Shown here: piece by piece, positions 41,168 to 49,944 of the stretch
How positions within the stretch are numbered: position 1 is the first letter of the stretch
How the letters are laid out: every line of letters starts with the position of its first letter
Assembly: GCF_019175365.1 (NCBI RefSeq)
Contig: NZ_CP059572.1
Location: 2,232,001 to 2,296,000, forward strand
Source of the DNA: Actinomadura graeca
Lineage (GTDB): Bacteria; Actinomycetota; Actinomycetes; Streptosporangiales; Streptosporangiaceae
DNA: 64,000 nt
Reading direction: 5' to 3'
Translations under genes and position numbers: made by a program
Notes under the pieces: model-generated
Database searches by the model: none
What the model was told of the DNA's origin: nothing
What the model saw: the letters and a program-made list of their open reading frames with translations, nothing else

Positions 41168-42226
41168 TCAGCTCGTGGGGAGGCGAAGAGGGCCGTTGCC
41201 CTCACGCACGTCGCGGACGATCTGGAGATCGCTCACCGGGCGTCCGTCCTCGTCGACGGTCACGCGGACGGCGTGGTCGCCGAGGCAGGTGCGGTCGTGC
41301 GCGGGATCCTCGCAAAAAAGGACATACCCGGTGAAACGGTCGATCCGGCCCGGCTCCAGGCTCCACACGCCGTCGTAGGAGGCGATCACGGCCCGCGGCT
41401 CGGTGAGCCGCAGGCGGCCTCCGACCTGCTCGCGGACGCGCCTGCCGAACGCCTGCCGGTCCTCGAACGTCCGCGAGATGGCGAGCCCGGAGGTCACCGG
41501 CTCGTCCCGGCCGTCGCGCAGGGTGAAGGCCGCGGTGAAGTAGGTCCGCCCGGCCAGTGACGCCTGGAGCCTGGAGGAGGTCAGCCGGGCCAGCGTCGGC
41601 GACGCGGGGTCTCCCGCGGGCCGCTTGCGGGCGACGTCCGGCCGGACCAGCCTGACGCGCAGGGCGCGGCTCCCGGCGGGCAGCCCGTACGAGCCGTCCG
41701 ACCGCGGCGGGGACCCGGCGGCGGTGAGCGCCGCCGACCACCCGGCGGCGCAGCGGCCCAGTTCCCCGAGCACCGCCGTGACGTTGTCGTTGGTCAGGGC
41801 GGCGGCGATCCACGGCTCCCCGGCGGCGGGCCCGAGGCCGATGATCTCGTGGCCGCAGCGGGCGAAGGCGGTCCGCAGCAGGCGGAACCCGGCGGCCTGC
41901 TCGCGGCCGCGCGCGACGGCCCCGGCCAGCGCGTCCTCGCAGCGCTCGCGCCCGCAGCGGCCCTTGCCGGCGTCGATGCGCAGCCGCACCACCGCGTCGG
42001 GGTCGTCCCGCACCGCGAACGTCACCTCCGATCCGCCGGTCTCCGGGAACAGCGTGCGGGCGCCGATGAGCCTCAGCTGCCCCGGGTGGTGGCGCTCCGC
42101 CAGCTCGGCGGCGCGCCTCTTGTCGTCCCCGGTGCCGAGGCCGCACCCGCCCGCCAGCAGCGCGACGAGGGCGATGCACGAGCCGAGCACTGGACGGCGC
42201 AGCCCCTTCTTGCCCGACCTGCCCAT
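41168..42226 (-). CDS. Hypothetical lipoprotein
   Basis: 352 residues from the ATG at 42226 (GAGGGG upstream); an ATG at 42265 would place 13 extra residues before the basic region. The N-terminus MGRSGKKGLRRPVLGSCIALVALLAGGCG is a lipoprotein signal; the lipobox is LAGGC. Several cysteine pairs follow (RCGRERC, ARCGHE, RCAAG, FCEDPAHDRTC), implying disulfides in the extracytoplasmic space. No enzymatic motif is evident and I do not recognise the family. It has no operon partner: the TetR gene converges on one side and the P450 gene is divergent on the other. Confidence 0.7.
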   Translation of the reverse strand: MGRSGKKGLRRPVLGSCIALVALLAGGCGLGTGDDKRRAAELAERHHPGQLRLIGARTLFPETGGSEVTFAVRDDPDAVVRLRIDAGKGRCGRERCEDALAGAVARGREQAAGFRLLRTAFARCGHEIIGLGPAAGEPWIAAALTNDNVTAVLGELGRCAAGWSAALTAAGSPPRSDGSYGLPAGSRALRVRLVRPDVARKRPAGDPASPTLARLTSSRLQASLAGRTYFTAAFTLRDGRDEPVTSGLAISRTFEDRQAFGRRVREQVGGRLRLTEPRAVIASYDGVWSLEPGRIDRFTGYVLFCEDPAHDRTCLGDHAVRVTVDEDGRPVSDLQIVRDVREGNGPLRLPTS

Positions 42227-42378
42227 GGTGCCCCTCACCGAGATCCGACCGCCGATGCCCGCCACGCTAAGGCCGGGCGGGAGGGGCGCACATGAGCGCG
42301 AACACCTAGCCGGACCCGGGTGAGGTACTCAACCGGGACCGGGCTGATCTGCGCGTCGCTCCAAGCGCGGAGATGTCA

Positions 42379-42436
42379 ATACCGGTGGAGTGAACACCCC
42401 ATGCTGCTCCCGTCAGCCGGGAGTGTCATACCGGTG
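42379..42436. promoter_or_regulatory. Two direct ATACCGGTG sites upstream of the P450 gene
   Basis: ATACCGGTG occurs at 42379-42387 and again at 42428-42436, 49 bases apart (close to a whole number of helical turns), each following TGTCA. The repeat and spacing suggest a binding site for a dimeric regulator in the P450 control region. No regulator is encoded next to it. Confidence 0.35.
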
Positions 42437-42502
42437 ATGTTGCGGAGGGATAAATCGGGCACGGCATGGCATAAGCCCCCAGTACGCACCGTTGGAGCCG
42501 CC

Positions 42503-43696
42503 GTGCCCACCCATCCCGCCTTCCCCTTTCCGGCAGAACACGCCCTGCGACCCTCCCCCCTTCTCACCGAAGCCCGCAGCGGGCACGCTCCGATCCGCGT
42601 CCAGCCCCGCTACGGAGACCCGGCCTGGCTCGTGACCCGCTACGAGGACGCGCGCCAAGTGCTGAGCAGCCCCGTCTTCGGCCGCGACCACGAGCGCGCC
42701 GGGGTCCCGGCCGACCACATCTCCCGGGTGACGCCCCTGGACGTGACCAGCGACACCTTCTCGGCCCAGGACCCGCCCGACCACACCCGGTTACGGCGCT
42801 TCGTGTTCCGCGCCTTCACCCCGAGCCGGGTGGAGGCCCTGCGGCCCGCCACCCGGCGCATCGCCGACCGCCTCGTCGACGGCATGATCGCGCAGGGGCC
42901 GCCGCTCGACCTGTTCGAGCGGTTCGGGCTCGGGCTGCCGCTGGAGGTCATCTGCGACCTGCTCGGCGTCCCCCTCGCCGACCGGAAGCTGTTCACCGAG
43001 TGGTCCGACGCCCTGCTGAACAGCACGGGGACGACCGAGGAGGCGGTGGCCAGCGTCGAGGAGATGAACGCCTACCTGGCCGGGCTGTCGGCCCGGCGGC
43101 GGCAGCGGCCGACCGACGACCTCATCGGCGCGCTGGTGCGCGCGCGGATCGAGGGCGACCGGCTCACCGACGACGAGGTGAAAAACCTGCTGCGCATCCT
43201 GCTGGGCGCCGGGCACGAGACCACCGCCTCCCAGATCCCGAACTTCATGTACGTGCTCCTGGAGAGCGGCGAATACGAACGGGTGGCCGCCGACCCCGGG
43301 CTGGTGCCGACGGCGGTGGAGGAGCTGCTCCGCTACGTGCCGCTGCTCACCCAGGGGTCGCTGACGCGCTTCGTCCTGGAGGACGTCGAGGTCGGCGGAG
43401 TGCGGCTGCGCGCCGGTGACCAGGTGCTCGTCGAGCTGGCCGCCGCCAACCGCGACACGGCCGCCTTCGACGACCCCGAGGCGCTGGACGTCACCCGCAA
43501 GGACAACCCGCACATCGCCTTCGGCCACGGCATGCACCGCTGCGTCGGCGCGGCCCTGGCGCGGATGGAGCTCCAGGTCGCCCTGGCCACGCTCACCGAG
43601 CGGCTTCCCGGGCTCGGGCTCGCGGAGCCCGACCGGATCGAGTGGCACGTCGACCGCTTCGTCCGCCGTCCCAAGGAACTCCTCGTCACCTGGTGA
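42503..43696 (+). CDS. Cytochrome P450, soluble bacterial class
   Basis: 397 residues from a GTG at 42503 with GGAG six bases upstream, giving the usual length of about 400; an ATG at 42320 would add 61 atypical residues. Diagnostic motifs are all present: I-helix LLGAGHETTAS (oxygen activation), the K-helix ExxR in EELLRYV, and the haem loop FGHGMHRCVGAALAR, whose Cys near residue 347 binds haem iron. It is cytoplasmic and needs a ferredoxin and reductase, which are not encoded nearby. The substrate cannot be told; such enzymes usually hydroxylate secondary metabolites or xenobiotics. Confidence 0.93.
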   Translation: MPTHPAFPFPAEHALRPSPLLTEARSGHAPIRVQPRYGDPAWLVTRYEDARQVLSSPVFGRDHERAGVPADHISRVTPLDVTSDTFSAQDPPDHTRLRRFVFRAFTPSRVEALRPATRRIADRLVDGMIAQGPPLDLFERFGLGLPLEVICDLLGVPLADRKLFTEWSDALLNSTGTTEEAVASVEEMNAYLAGLSARRRQRPTDDLIGALVRARIEGDRLTDDEVKNLLRILLGAGHETTASQIPNFMYVLLESGEYERVAADPGLVPTAVEELLRYVPLLTQGSLTRFVLEDVEVGGVRLRAGDQVLVELAAANRDTAAFDDPEALDVTRKDNPHIAFGHGMHRCVGAALARMELQVALATLTERLPGLGLAEPDRIEWHVDRFVRRPKELLVTW

Positions 43697-43714
43697 GGTG
43701 CGGCGGGGGCCGGA

Positions 43715-43738
43715 CGCGCCCGGCGCAGACCGGGCGCG
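43715..43738 (+). terminator. Hairpin after the P450 gene
   Basis: A 9-bp perfect stem (CGCGCCCGG at 43715-43723 with 43730-43738) and a six-base loop, 18 bases beyond the P450 stop codon. Confidence 0.55.
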
Positions 43739-43799
43739 CCCGGCGGGGACGCGTCAGCTCCCGCCCGAGGCCCGTCCCGCCCAGTCCTCGTAACAGGCC

Positions 43800-43818
43800 C
43801 GGCCGGCGCCGCCGGCCG
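43800..43818. terminator. Hairpin between the convergent P450 and ABC ATPase genes
   Basis: CGGCCGGC at 43800-43807 pairs with 43811-43818 across a three-base loop. It lies nine bases beyond the stop of the ABC ATPase gene on the minus strand and could stop transcripts from both sides. Confidence 0.5.
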
Positions 43819-43826
43819 GCCGTCGG

Positions 43827-45602
43827 CTATCCGGCGCGCTCGACCGCGTCGGGCACTTCGAGCGTGGCGGCCATGAGGCTCTGCGTGTAGGGGTGCGACG
43901 GCGCCGAGAGCACCAGGTCGGCGGTGCCCGACTCGACGACCCGGCCCTGGCTCAGCACGACGACGCCGTCCGCGATGCTGCGCACGACGGCCAGGTTGTG
44001 CGTGACGAAGATCATCGAAAGCCCGTCGTCCAGGAGCGAGCGCAGCAGCTCCACCACGGACGCCTGCACCGACACGTCCAGGGCCGACGTCACCTCGTCG
44101 CAGATGAGGAGCTTCGGCTCGCAGACGAGGGCGCGCGCGATGGCGACGCGCTGGCGCTGGCCTCCGGACAGGTCGGCCGGGCGGCGGCCGGCGAGCCGCG
44201 CGGGGATCTCCACCCGCTCCAGCGCCTCGGCCACCCGTCCGCGCGCCTCGCGCGCGCTCATGCCGAAGTAGTGCCGCAGCGGCACGACCAGGCTGCTCTC
44301 CACGCTGCGGTGAGGGTTGAGGGACCCGTAGGGGTTCTGGAAGATGTACTGCACCTCGCGGCGGGTCTTCATGGCGCGCCTGCCCGCCGCCGCGGGGATC
44401 GGCTCGCCCTCGAACGTCAGGGTCCCCTCCTGCTCCTCGTGCAGGCCGACGAGGCAGCGCGACATCGTGGTCTTGCCGCTGCCGGACTCGCCGACGAGGG
44501 CCAGGCACTCGCCCCGTCCGAGGTCGAAGGACACGTCGAAGAGGATCTGCCTGCCGCCGTAGCCGGCGTTCAGCCCCGAGACCGAGAACACCGCCTCTCC
44601 CCCGGCGGCCGCGGCGTGCGCCTCGCCGGGACGCGGCGGGACGCGGGGCGTCCGCACCACCTCCTCCACGCGGAGGCACCGGGTCAGCGTCCCCGACGGC
44701 GCGGGCACCAGCTTGGGACGGGTCTCCTCGCACTCGGGCGCCGCGTGGCCGCACCGCGGCGCGAACACGCAGCCGTGCCGGTCCTCCTCGACGCCGGGGG
44801 CGCGCCCCGGGATCGGGACGAGCCGGTGCCGGTGGGTCGCCGACGGGACGGCCGACAGCAGGGCGCGGGTGTAGGGGTGGCCGGCGCGGACGAGCACGTC
44901 CCGGTCGGTGCCGCTCTCGACCACCTCCCCGCCGTACATGACGGTCACGTGGTCGGCGACGTCGGCGACGACCGCGAGGTCGTGCGAGACGTAGATCGCC
45001 GCCATGTCGTGCTCGCGGCTGAGGTCGCGCACCATCTCCAGGACGCGCGCCTGGGTGGAGACGTCGAGCCCGGTCGTCGGCTCGTCGAGCACGATGAGCC
45101 GCGGGCCGGCGGCGATGGCCATCGCGATGGCGACGCGCTGCTGCTGGCCGCCGGACAGCTGCCGCGGGCGGCGCTTGAGGAACGCGTCGTCGCCCGGCAG
45201 CCCCACGGTCTCCAGCAGCTCGCGGACGCGCGGCAGCGCCTCGCGCCTCGGCGACCGCAGCCCCTCGGTCAGCTGCGTCGCGAGGCTGAGGCTCGGGTTC
45301 AGCGCGGTCGCCGGGTCCTGCGGGACGTAGGCGACCGTGCTCCCCCGCGCCTTCCGCAGGCGCCCCTCCGGCAGGGAGAGCAGGTCGACGCCGTCGATGA
45401 CGACGCGCCCGCCGGTGATCGTCGCGCCCTTCCGGGCGTACCCCAGCAGGGCCAGCGCGAGGGTGCTCTTGCCGGAGCCGGACTCGCCGACCACCCCCAT
45501 GACCTCGCCGCGGCCGAGCTCGAAGCCGACGTCGCGGACGATGTCGCCCCCCGTCGCGTCGACCGTCACGGTGACGCCCGAGACCTGGACCTCTTTCGCC
45601 AC
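43827..45602 (-). CDS. Dual ABC ATPase of an oligopeptide-type importer (DppD-DppF fusion)
   Basis: 591 residues from a GTG with GGAAGGG upstream, beginning right after the permease stop. Two complete ATPase modules are present in tandem. Module 1 has GESGSGKST, LSGGQQQRVAIAMA and VLDEPTTGLD; module 2 has GESGSGKTT, LSGGQRQRVAIARA and ICDEVTSALD. Between them lies the cysteine-containing oligopeptide-binding C-terminal piece (GCVFAPRCGHAAPEC), as in DppD. Most bacteria encode these ATPases as two proteins; the fused form is common in actinomycetes. It is the last gene of an operon: binding protein, permeases B and C, then this ATPase. Confidence 0.93.
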   Translation of the reverse strand: MAKEVQVSGVTVTVDATGGDIVRDVGFELGRGEVMGVVGESGSGKSTLALALLGYARKGATITGGRVVIDGVDLLSLPEGRLRKARGSTVAYVPQDPATALNPSLSLATQLTEGLRSPRREALPRVRELLETVGLPGDDAFLKRRPRQLSGGQQQRVAIAMAIAAGPRLIVLDEPTTGLDVSTQARVLEMVRDLSREHDMAAIYVSHDLAVVADVADHVTVMYGGEVVESGTDRDVLVRAGHPYTRALLSAVPSATHRHRLVPIPGRAPGVEEDRHGCVFAPRCGHAAPECEETRPKLVPAPSGTLTRCLRVEEVVRTPRVPPRPGEAHAAAAGGEAVFSVSGLNAGYGGRQILFDVSFDLGRGECLALVGESGSGKTTMSRCLVGLHEEQEGTLTFEGEPIPAAAGRRAMKTRREVQYIFQNPYGSLNPHRSVESSLVVPLRHYFGMSAREARGRVAEALERVEIPARLAGRRPADLSGGQRQRVAIARALVCEPKLLICDEVTSALDVSVQASVVELLRSLLDDGLSMIFVTHNLAVVRSIADGVVVLSQGRVVESGTADLVLSAPSHPYTQSLMAATLEVPDAVERAG

Positions 45603-45603
45603 T

Positions 45604-46548
45604 TCAGCCCTTCCCTTCCGTGCGGCCGACCGTCCGGGCGACGGACTCGGCGATGAGGTTGCCTCCGAGCGCCATCATGAGGATGAGGACGATGGGCGCC
45701 AGGACCGGGAGCGGCGCGACGGGCAGGCCGTCCTGGTTCTCACCGACCATCAGGCCCCAGTCCGCCGCGGGCGGCGCGATCCCGAAGCCGAGGTAGTTCA
45801 GCGACGCCATCGCCGCGACCGCCCAGACGAGCCGCATGCCGGTCTCCACCATGAGCGGCGAGGTCACGCCGGGCAGCACCTCGCGGACGAGGATGTGCCG
45901 CGACGGCAGCCCGTTCGCCTTCGCCCACAGCACGTACTCGCTGCCGATCACCGGGAGCGCGGCCCCGCGCATCACGCGGGAGACGCCCGGCACGAACGCC
46001 ACGCCGACGAGGACCGCGGTGAGCAGCGTGCTGCGTCCGAGCATGGACACGAACAGGAGCACGAAGATGATCTCGGGGAAGCTCAGCAGGACGTCCATGG
46101 CGCGCATCAGCAGCGCGTCCACCGCCCCGCCCCGGTAGGCGGCGGTGAGGCCGACCAGGCAGCCGAGGACGACGCCGATCCCGGCGGCGAGCAGCGCCAT
46201 CCACGACAGGTCGAGGCCCCCCTGGAGCAGGCGGCTCAGGACGTCGCGGCCGAGGATGTCGGTGCCCAGGGGGAACTTCTGGCTGGGCTCCTGGAGGGGC
46301 GGCCCGACGATGGCGTCCGGGGCGTGCCGCGCGAAGAGCGGCCCGAACACGACCACGAGCGCGACCACCCCCAGCAGCGCCAGGCCGAGACGGGCCTGGC
46401 CGGTGCGGACGGCGCGTCCGAGCACCGTCATGCCGCTCTTCGCGCCCGCCGCGGCGGCGTCGCCCCGCGGCGCCGCCACGGCGACCGCGGTGTCCCCCGC
46501 GGCCGGAGGCGCGGGCGTCTGGTTCGTCGTCACTGTTCGCTCCTTCAT
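45604..46548 (-). CDS. Oligopeptide-type ABC permease, DppC-like
   Basis: 314 residues from an ATG at 46548 that overlaps the stop of the preceding permease gene as ATGA. After a short cytoplasmic N-terminus there are six membrane helices. LGTDILGRDVLSRLLQG is the typical DppC N-terminal motif and the EAA loop is AKANGLPSRHILVREVLPG (about 210-230). It forms a heterodimer with the DppB-like protein. Confidence 0.92.
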   Translation of the reverse strand: MKERTVTTNQTPAPPAAGDTAVAVAAPRGDAAAAGAKSGMTVLGRAVRTGQARLGLALLGVVALVVVFGPLFARHAPDAIVGPPLQEPSQKFPLGTDILGRDVLSRLLQGGLDLSWMALLAAGIGVVLGCLVGLTAAYRGGAVDALLMRAMDVLLSFPEIIFVLLFVSMLGRSTLLTAVLVGVAFVPGVSRVMRGAALPVIGSEYVLWAKANGLPSRHILVREVLPGVTSPLMVETGMRLVWAVAAMASLNYLGFGIAPPAADWGLMVGENQDGLPVAPLPVLAPIVLILMMALGGNLIAESVARTVGRTEGKG

Positions 46549-47546
46549 CGCGACCTGCTCAGCACCGCGAACACGTCCGCGAGAAGGTTGAACAGGTAGT
46601 ACGCGGTCGCGAGGATGAGGATGCACGCCTGGAGAACGGGCAGGTCATGGGCGTTGACGGCACTGACCACCTGTGTGCCGAGGCCCGGGTAGGAGTAGAC
46701 GTACTCGACCACCACGACGCCCGTGATGGTGATGGCCGCCACGAGGCTGGCCGCCGGGAGGCTCGCCGCGACCGCGTTGGGCAGGGCGTGCCGGAACAGG
46801 ATGCGGCGGCCGCTCAGCCCCTTCAGCCTCGCGGTCTGGACGTACTCGCTGTCCATCGCGTCGATGAACGACGCGCGGACGAGGCGTCCGAGGTACATCA
46901 CGCCCATGAGCGTGAGCGTCGTGACCGGGAGGACGAGCTCCGCCGGATGCCACCAGGGCAGGTCGCCGGGCGGGATGTCCGAGACCCCCGGGAGCACGCC
47001 GAGGACCGACGTGGCGAAGAACGCGATCAGCAGCATTCCCACGACGAACGCGGGCAGCGCCGTGAAGAGCGAGGACACCGCGATGAACGCCTTGTCCAGG
47101 ATGCCGTCGCGCTTGTAGGCGCTGAAGACGCCGACGACCACCGCGAGCGGGAGGATCAGGACCATCGAGATCAGGCCCAGGGTGAAGGAGTTGAACATCC
47201 TCGGGCCGATGATGTCGGCGACGGGCTCGCCGTTCTGGAGGGAGTCGCCCATCTGCCCGGTGAGCACGCCGGAGAGCCAGTGCCAGTACTGCGCGACGAT
47301 CGGGCGGTCGAGCCCGAGCTGCCGCCGGAGGTCGGCCACCTGCTGCGCCGTGGCGTCCTTGCCGAGGATGATCCTGGCCAGGTCGCCCGGCAGCGCCTGC
47401 GTCACGAGGAAGAGCAGCACCGACACCAGGAACAGCACGAGGACGCCGAGGACGAGCCTGCGTGCCAGCCATCGGAGCCTCGCGCCCTTCGGATCCGCCG
47501 GTGAGCTGCGTTGGAAGGGGCGCATCCGCGTCGCCAGTTGAACCAT
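46545..47546 (-). CDS. Oligopeptide-type ABC permease, DppB-like
   Basis: 333 residues; the ATG at 47546 starts just before the first helix region (LARRLVLGVLVLFLVSVLLF). QALPGDLARIILGKDATAQQ and the EAA loop TARLKGLSGRRILFRHALP are characteristic of DppB/OppB proteins. It has six helices. A strong hairpin separates it from the upstream binding-protein gene. Confidence 0.92.
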   Translation of the reverse strand: MVQLATRMRPFQRSSPADPKGARLRWLARRLVLGVLVLFLVSVLLFLVTQALPGDLARIILGKDATAQQVADLRRQLGLDRPIVAQYWHWLSGVLTGQMGDSLQNGEPVADIIGPRMFNSFTLGLISMVLILPLAVVVGVFSAYKRDGILDKAFIAVSSLFTALPAFVVGMLLIAFFATSVLGVLPGVSDIPPGDLPWWHPAELVLPVTTLTLMGVMYLGRLVRASFIDAMDSEYVQTARLKGLSGRRILFRHALPNAVAASLPAASLVAAITITGVVVVEYVYSYPGLGTQVVSAVNAHDLPVLQACILILATAYYLFNLLADVFAVLSRSR

Positions 47547-47570
47547 GACAATCTGCCGTTCCGTGGGGTG

Positions 47571-47607
47571 AGGGGGTGCCGGGCCGGACGCCGCCCCGGC
47601 ACCCCCT
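47571..47607 (-). promoter_or_regulatory. Intercistronic hairpin between binding-protein and permease genes
   Basis: A perfect 13-bp stem (AGGGGGTGCCGGG at 47571-47583 with 47595-47607) and an 11-base loop. It lies 18 bases after the binding-protein stop and 24 bases before the permease start on the minus strand. In ABC operons such hairpins commonly protect the binding-protein part of the mRNA or stop most transcripts, giving more binding protein than permease. Confidence 0.7.
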
Positions 47608-47625
47608 CCGTACAAGGGGTGGACG

Positions 47626-49190
47626 TCAGCTTCCGACGGTCACGTTCGTCAGGAAGGAGAGCGGCTGGCCGTTCACGTCGGCCACGAGCCCGCGGACGCC
47701 GCTGCGGTAGGGCATGAGGACGTCGACGAACGCGGGCAGGATCGCCGCGCCCTGCTCGTACTCGATCCGGTGCATCTCGTTCATGATCGAGCACTGCTTC
47801 TTCTCGTCGGCCAGGAACAGCTGGTCTGCGAGCTTGACGAACGCGGGGTTGTCCCAGTGCGTGGCGTTCCCGACGCGCTCGGGAAGGAGGTTGCCGATCA
47901 CCGTCGGCAGGTACGGGTAGGGGTTGAAGTCGATGAACACCGGCCACTTGCCCCACTTGGACAGCAGCTCCGGGACGGTCACGATGTTGACCTTGACCTT
48001 CACCCCGGCCTTCGCGGCGTTCTCGGAGAAGACCTGGGCCAGCTCCCGCATCCCGGGCAGCAGCCCGTCGGTCGTGATCGAGAACGACAGGCCGCTCTGG
48101 CCCGCCTGCGCGAGGAGCCTCTTCGCCTGCTCGATGTCCTGGGTGCGCTGCGGCAGGCCGGGGGCGGGACACGGCGTCGCCGCCTCATGGTCGTTCGCCA
48201 CCCGCGCGTATCCGCCGAAGGCGTGGACACGACCTGCTGCCGGTCGACGAGGAGGCGCAGCGCCTGCCGCACCCGCGGGTCGTTGAACGGCGCCACCGTC
48301 GTGTTGAGGCCGATCCGCAGGACGAAGTTGCCCTTGCTGTCCAGGAGCCCGATGTCCTTCTTGCCCTGGAGCGACTTCGCGATGGTCGGGGTCGCGCCGG
48401 ACGCGACGTCCACCTGGCCGGAGAGCAGGGCGTTCGCCTGGGCCTGCTGGCTCTGGTACTCGATGATGCTGACCGTCCCGAGCTTGGGCTTGGTGCCCCA
48501 GTAGCCCTCGAACCGCTCCAGCGTCGACTGCCGTCCGGCGGTGAAGGACTTGACCACGAACGGCCCGGTCCCGATCGGCTTGGCGGGCACCGAACCCGCC
48601 TTGGTCATCGGGAGGAACGCGTTCGCCCAGATCTCCTTGAACGGGCCGAAGGGCTTGGTCAGGCCGACCTTCACGGTCAGCTTGTCCACCGCCTCGACCT
48701 TGCCCGCGTCGACCTTCTCGATGTACGCCAGCCCCTGTACGGCGTGCTTGGGATCGCGCAGGTACTTGATGCTCGCGACGACGTCGGCGGAGGTGAACTC
48801 GGTGCCGTCGGTGAACTTGACGCCCGGGCGGAGCTTGATCGTCCATTCGTCGAGGTCGGCGTTCGGGGTCATCTCCGTGGCGAGGCGCCATTCGAGCTTC
48901 CCCGCGGGGTCGAGGTGGGTGAGGCCCTCGTAGAGCTGGGCGCTGCGCAGCTCCTGGGTGGGGCTCTGGTTGCTCGCGTAGGGGTTCAGCGACTCGCCGG
49001 CGTCGGTGGAGGCGGCGATGCGGAGCGTTCCACTCCCGCTCCCGCCGTCCGCGCGGTCCGCCGGGGCACAGCCGGCGAGCGTCACCGCGGTGGCGACGCC
49101 CGTCGCGGCGCCGAGCACCCGGAAAAAGGGACGGCCGGACCGCGCGCGTGTCATGACGGCGGGTCCGGGGCGTGAGGTTCTACGCACCAT
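47626..49190 (-). pseudogene. Oligopeptide-type binding lipoprotein (SBP_bac_5), frameshifted
   Basis: Read from the ATG at 49190 (GGAG six bases upstream), the protein has a lipoprotein signal (VLGAATGVATAVTLAGCAPAD, with lipobox LAGC) and the family 5 body up to ALRLLVDRQQVV. Near 48222-48227 the frame breaks; the matching continuation, AFGGYARVANDHEAATPC to the C-terminus NVTVGS, is in another frame. Restoring one A would give QQVVSNAFGGYARV, so one base is missing. As given, only about two thirds of the protein would be made and the importer would lack its receptor. This may be true inactivation or a sequencing error. The operon start is here and a LacI-type operator lies 34 bases upstream. 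Confidence 0.8.
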
Positions 49191-49223
49191 GGGCTACTCC
49201 AGTTCCAAGAGAACGGCCAAGGC

Positions 49224-49237
49224 TCTAAGCCGTTAGA
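49224..49237. promoter_or_regulatory. LacI-type operator O1, before the ABC importer operon
   Basis: TCTAAGCCGTTAGA is a palindrome with TCTAA/TTAGA arms and a GC-rich centre, the form bound by LacI-family repressors. It lies 34 bases upstream of the binding-protein start. Confidence 0.78.
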
Positions 49238-49332
49238 TCAGCTCGCCTTCGCCTGAGCCCGGACGAACTGCGCCCTAGAGTACGTCCACGGCTGGCCTGG
49301 GGGAAGGGGGTCCTGAGAATCGTTCGTCAGCG

Positions 49333-49361
49333 TTGACCAGGCACTGTCTAATCGCTTAGAT
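49333..49361 (+). promoter_or_regulatory. Cupin promoter with overlapping LacI-type operator O2
   Basis: TTGACC at 49333-49338 and TTAGAT at 49356-49361 are 17 bases apart and form a good sigma-70-type promoter. The operator TCTAATCGCTTAGA (49347-49360) overlaps the spacer and -10 box and shares the TCTAA/TTAGA arms of O1, so repressor binding would block RNA polymerase. Confidence 0.72.
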
Positions 49362-49415
49362 CGTGCTACCTTCTGCGCAGACCACCGGGGAGGATCACAT
49401 GGAAGAAGAGGGACG

Positions 49416-49880
49416 ATGACCAGTCCGTACGAGCACCTGTTCGTGAGGAAGATGCAGAACTGCATCGACGACCTCGTCAACGAGGGAGCCGCCGCCGGCG
49501 TCGTCGATCCGGACAACGTGGGCACGCCGCTCGCCCTCATGCGGTCGAACGAGGTCCCCGAAAGCAAGATCCACCTGACCTACACCTGGATCGGGAAGTG
49601 CGACGAGCCCGTGCAGTGGGTGAAGGAGCACGAGCACGACTACGACGAGGTCCTGATCTGGCACGGCAACGACCCCGACAACGTGGACGACCTCGGGGCG
49701 GAGATCTACCTCGACATCGAGGGCGTCCGCCACACGATCACGACGAGCGGCTCGGTCTACATCCCGGCGGGCATGCGGCACTGCCCCCTCGGCTTCAACC
49801 GCGTCGACCGGCCGTTCCGCTTCAGCGCGCTGTCACTGAGCCCGAACTACGAGTCGGACGAGCACGAGCCCAAGAAGTAG
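49416..49880 (+). CDS. Single-domain cupin protein
   Basis: 154 residues with GAGGG upstream of the ATG. Both cupin motifs are intact: HEHDYDEVL (His-x-His-x3-Glu) and GSVYIPAGMRHCPLGFN, supplying three histidines and a glutamate for a metal. The rest is a beta-barrel pattern with WHGNDPDNVDDLGAEIYL between the motifs. Function could be metal-dependent isomerase, dioxygenase or hydrolase. The gene is divergent from the importer operon and shares its LacI-type operator, so it probably handles the imported compound. Confidence 0.8.
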   Translation: MTSPYEHLFVRKMQNCIDDLVNEGAAAGVVDPDNVGTPLALMRSNEVPESKIHLTYTWIGKCDEPVQWVKEHEHDYDEVLIWHGNDPDNVDDLGAEIYLDIEGVRHTITTSGSVYIPAGMRHCPLGFNRVDRPFRFSALSLSPNYESDEHEPKK

Positions 49881-49896
49881 GGCGTACCGAAGACCC

Positions 49897-49922
49897 GGCC
49901 CCGTCGCCCGCGCGGCGGGGCC
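49897..49922. terminator. Terminator hairpin between the convergent cupin and LacI genes
   Basis: Arms GGCCCCGTCGC (49897-49907) and 49912-49922 pair over 11 bp with one wobble and a four-base loop. It is 17 bases past the cupin stop and 23 bases past the LacI stop, so it can serve both. Confidence 0.65.
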
Positions 49923-49944
49923 GACGCGTGCCCCCCGCGCCGCG

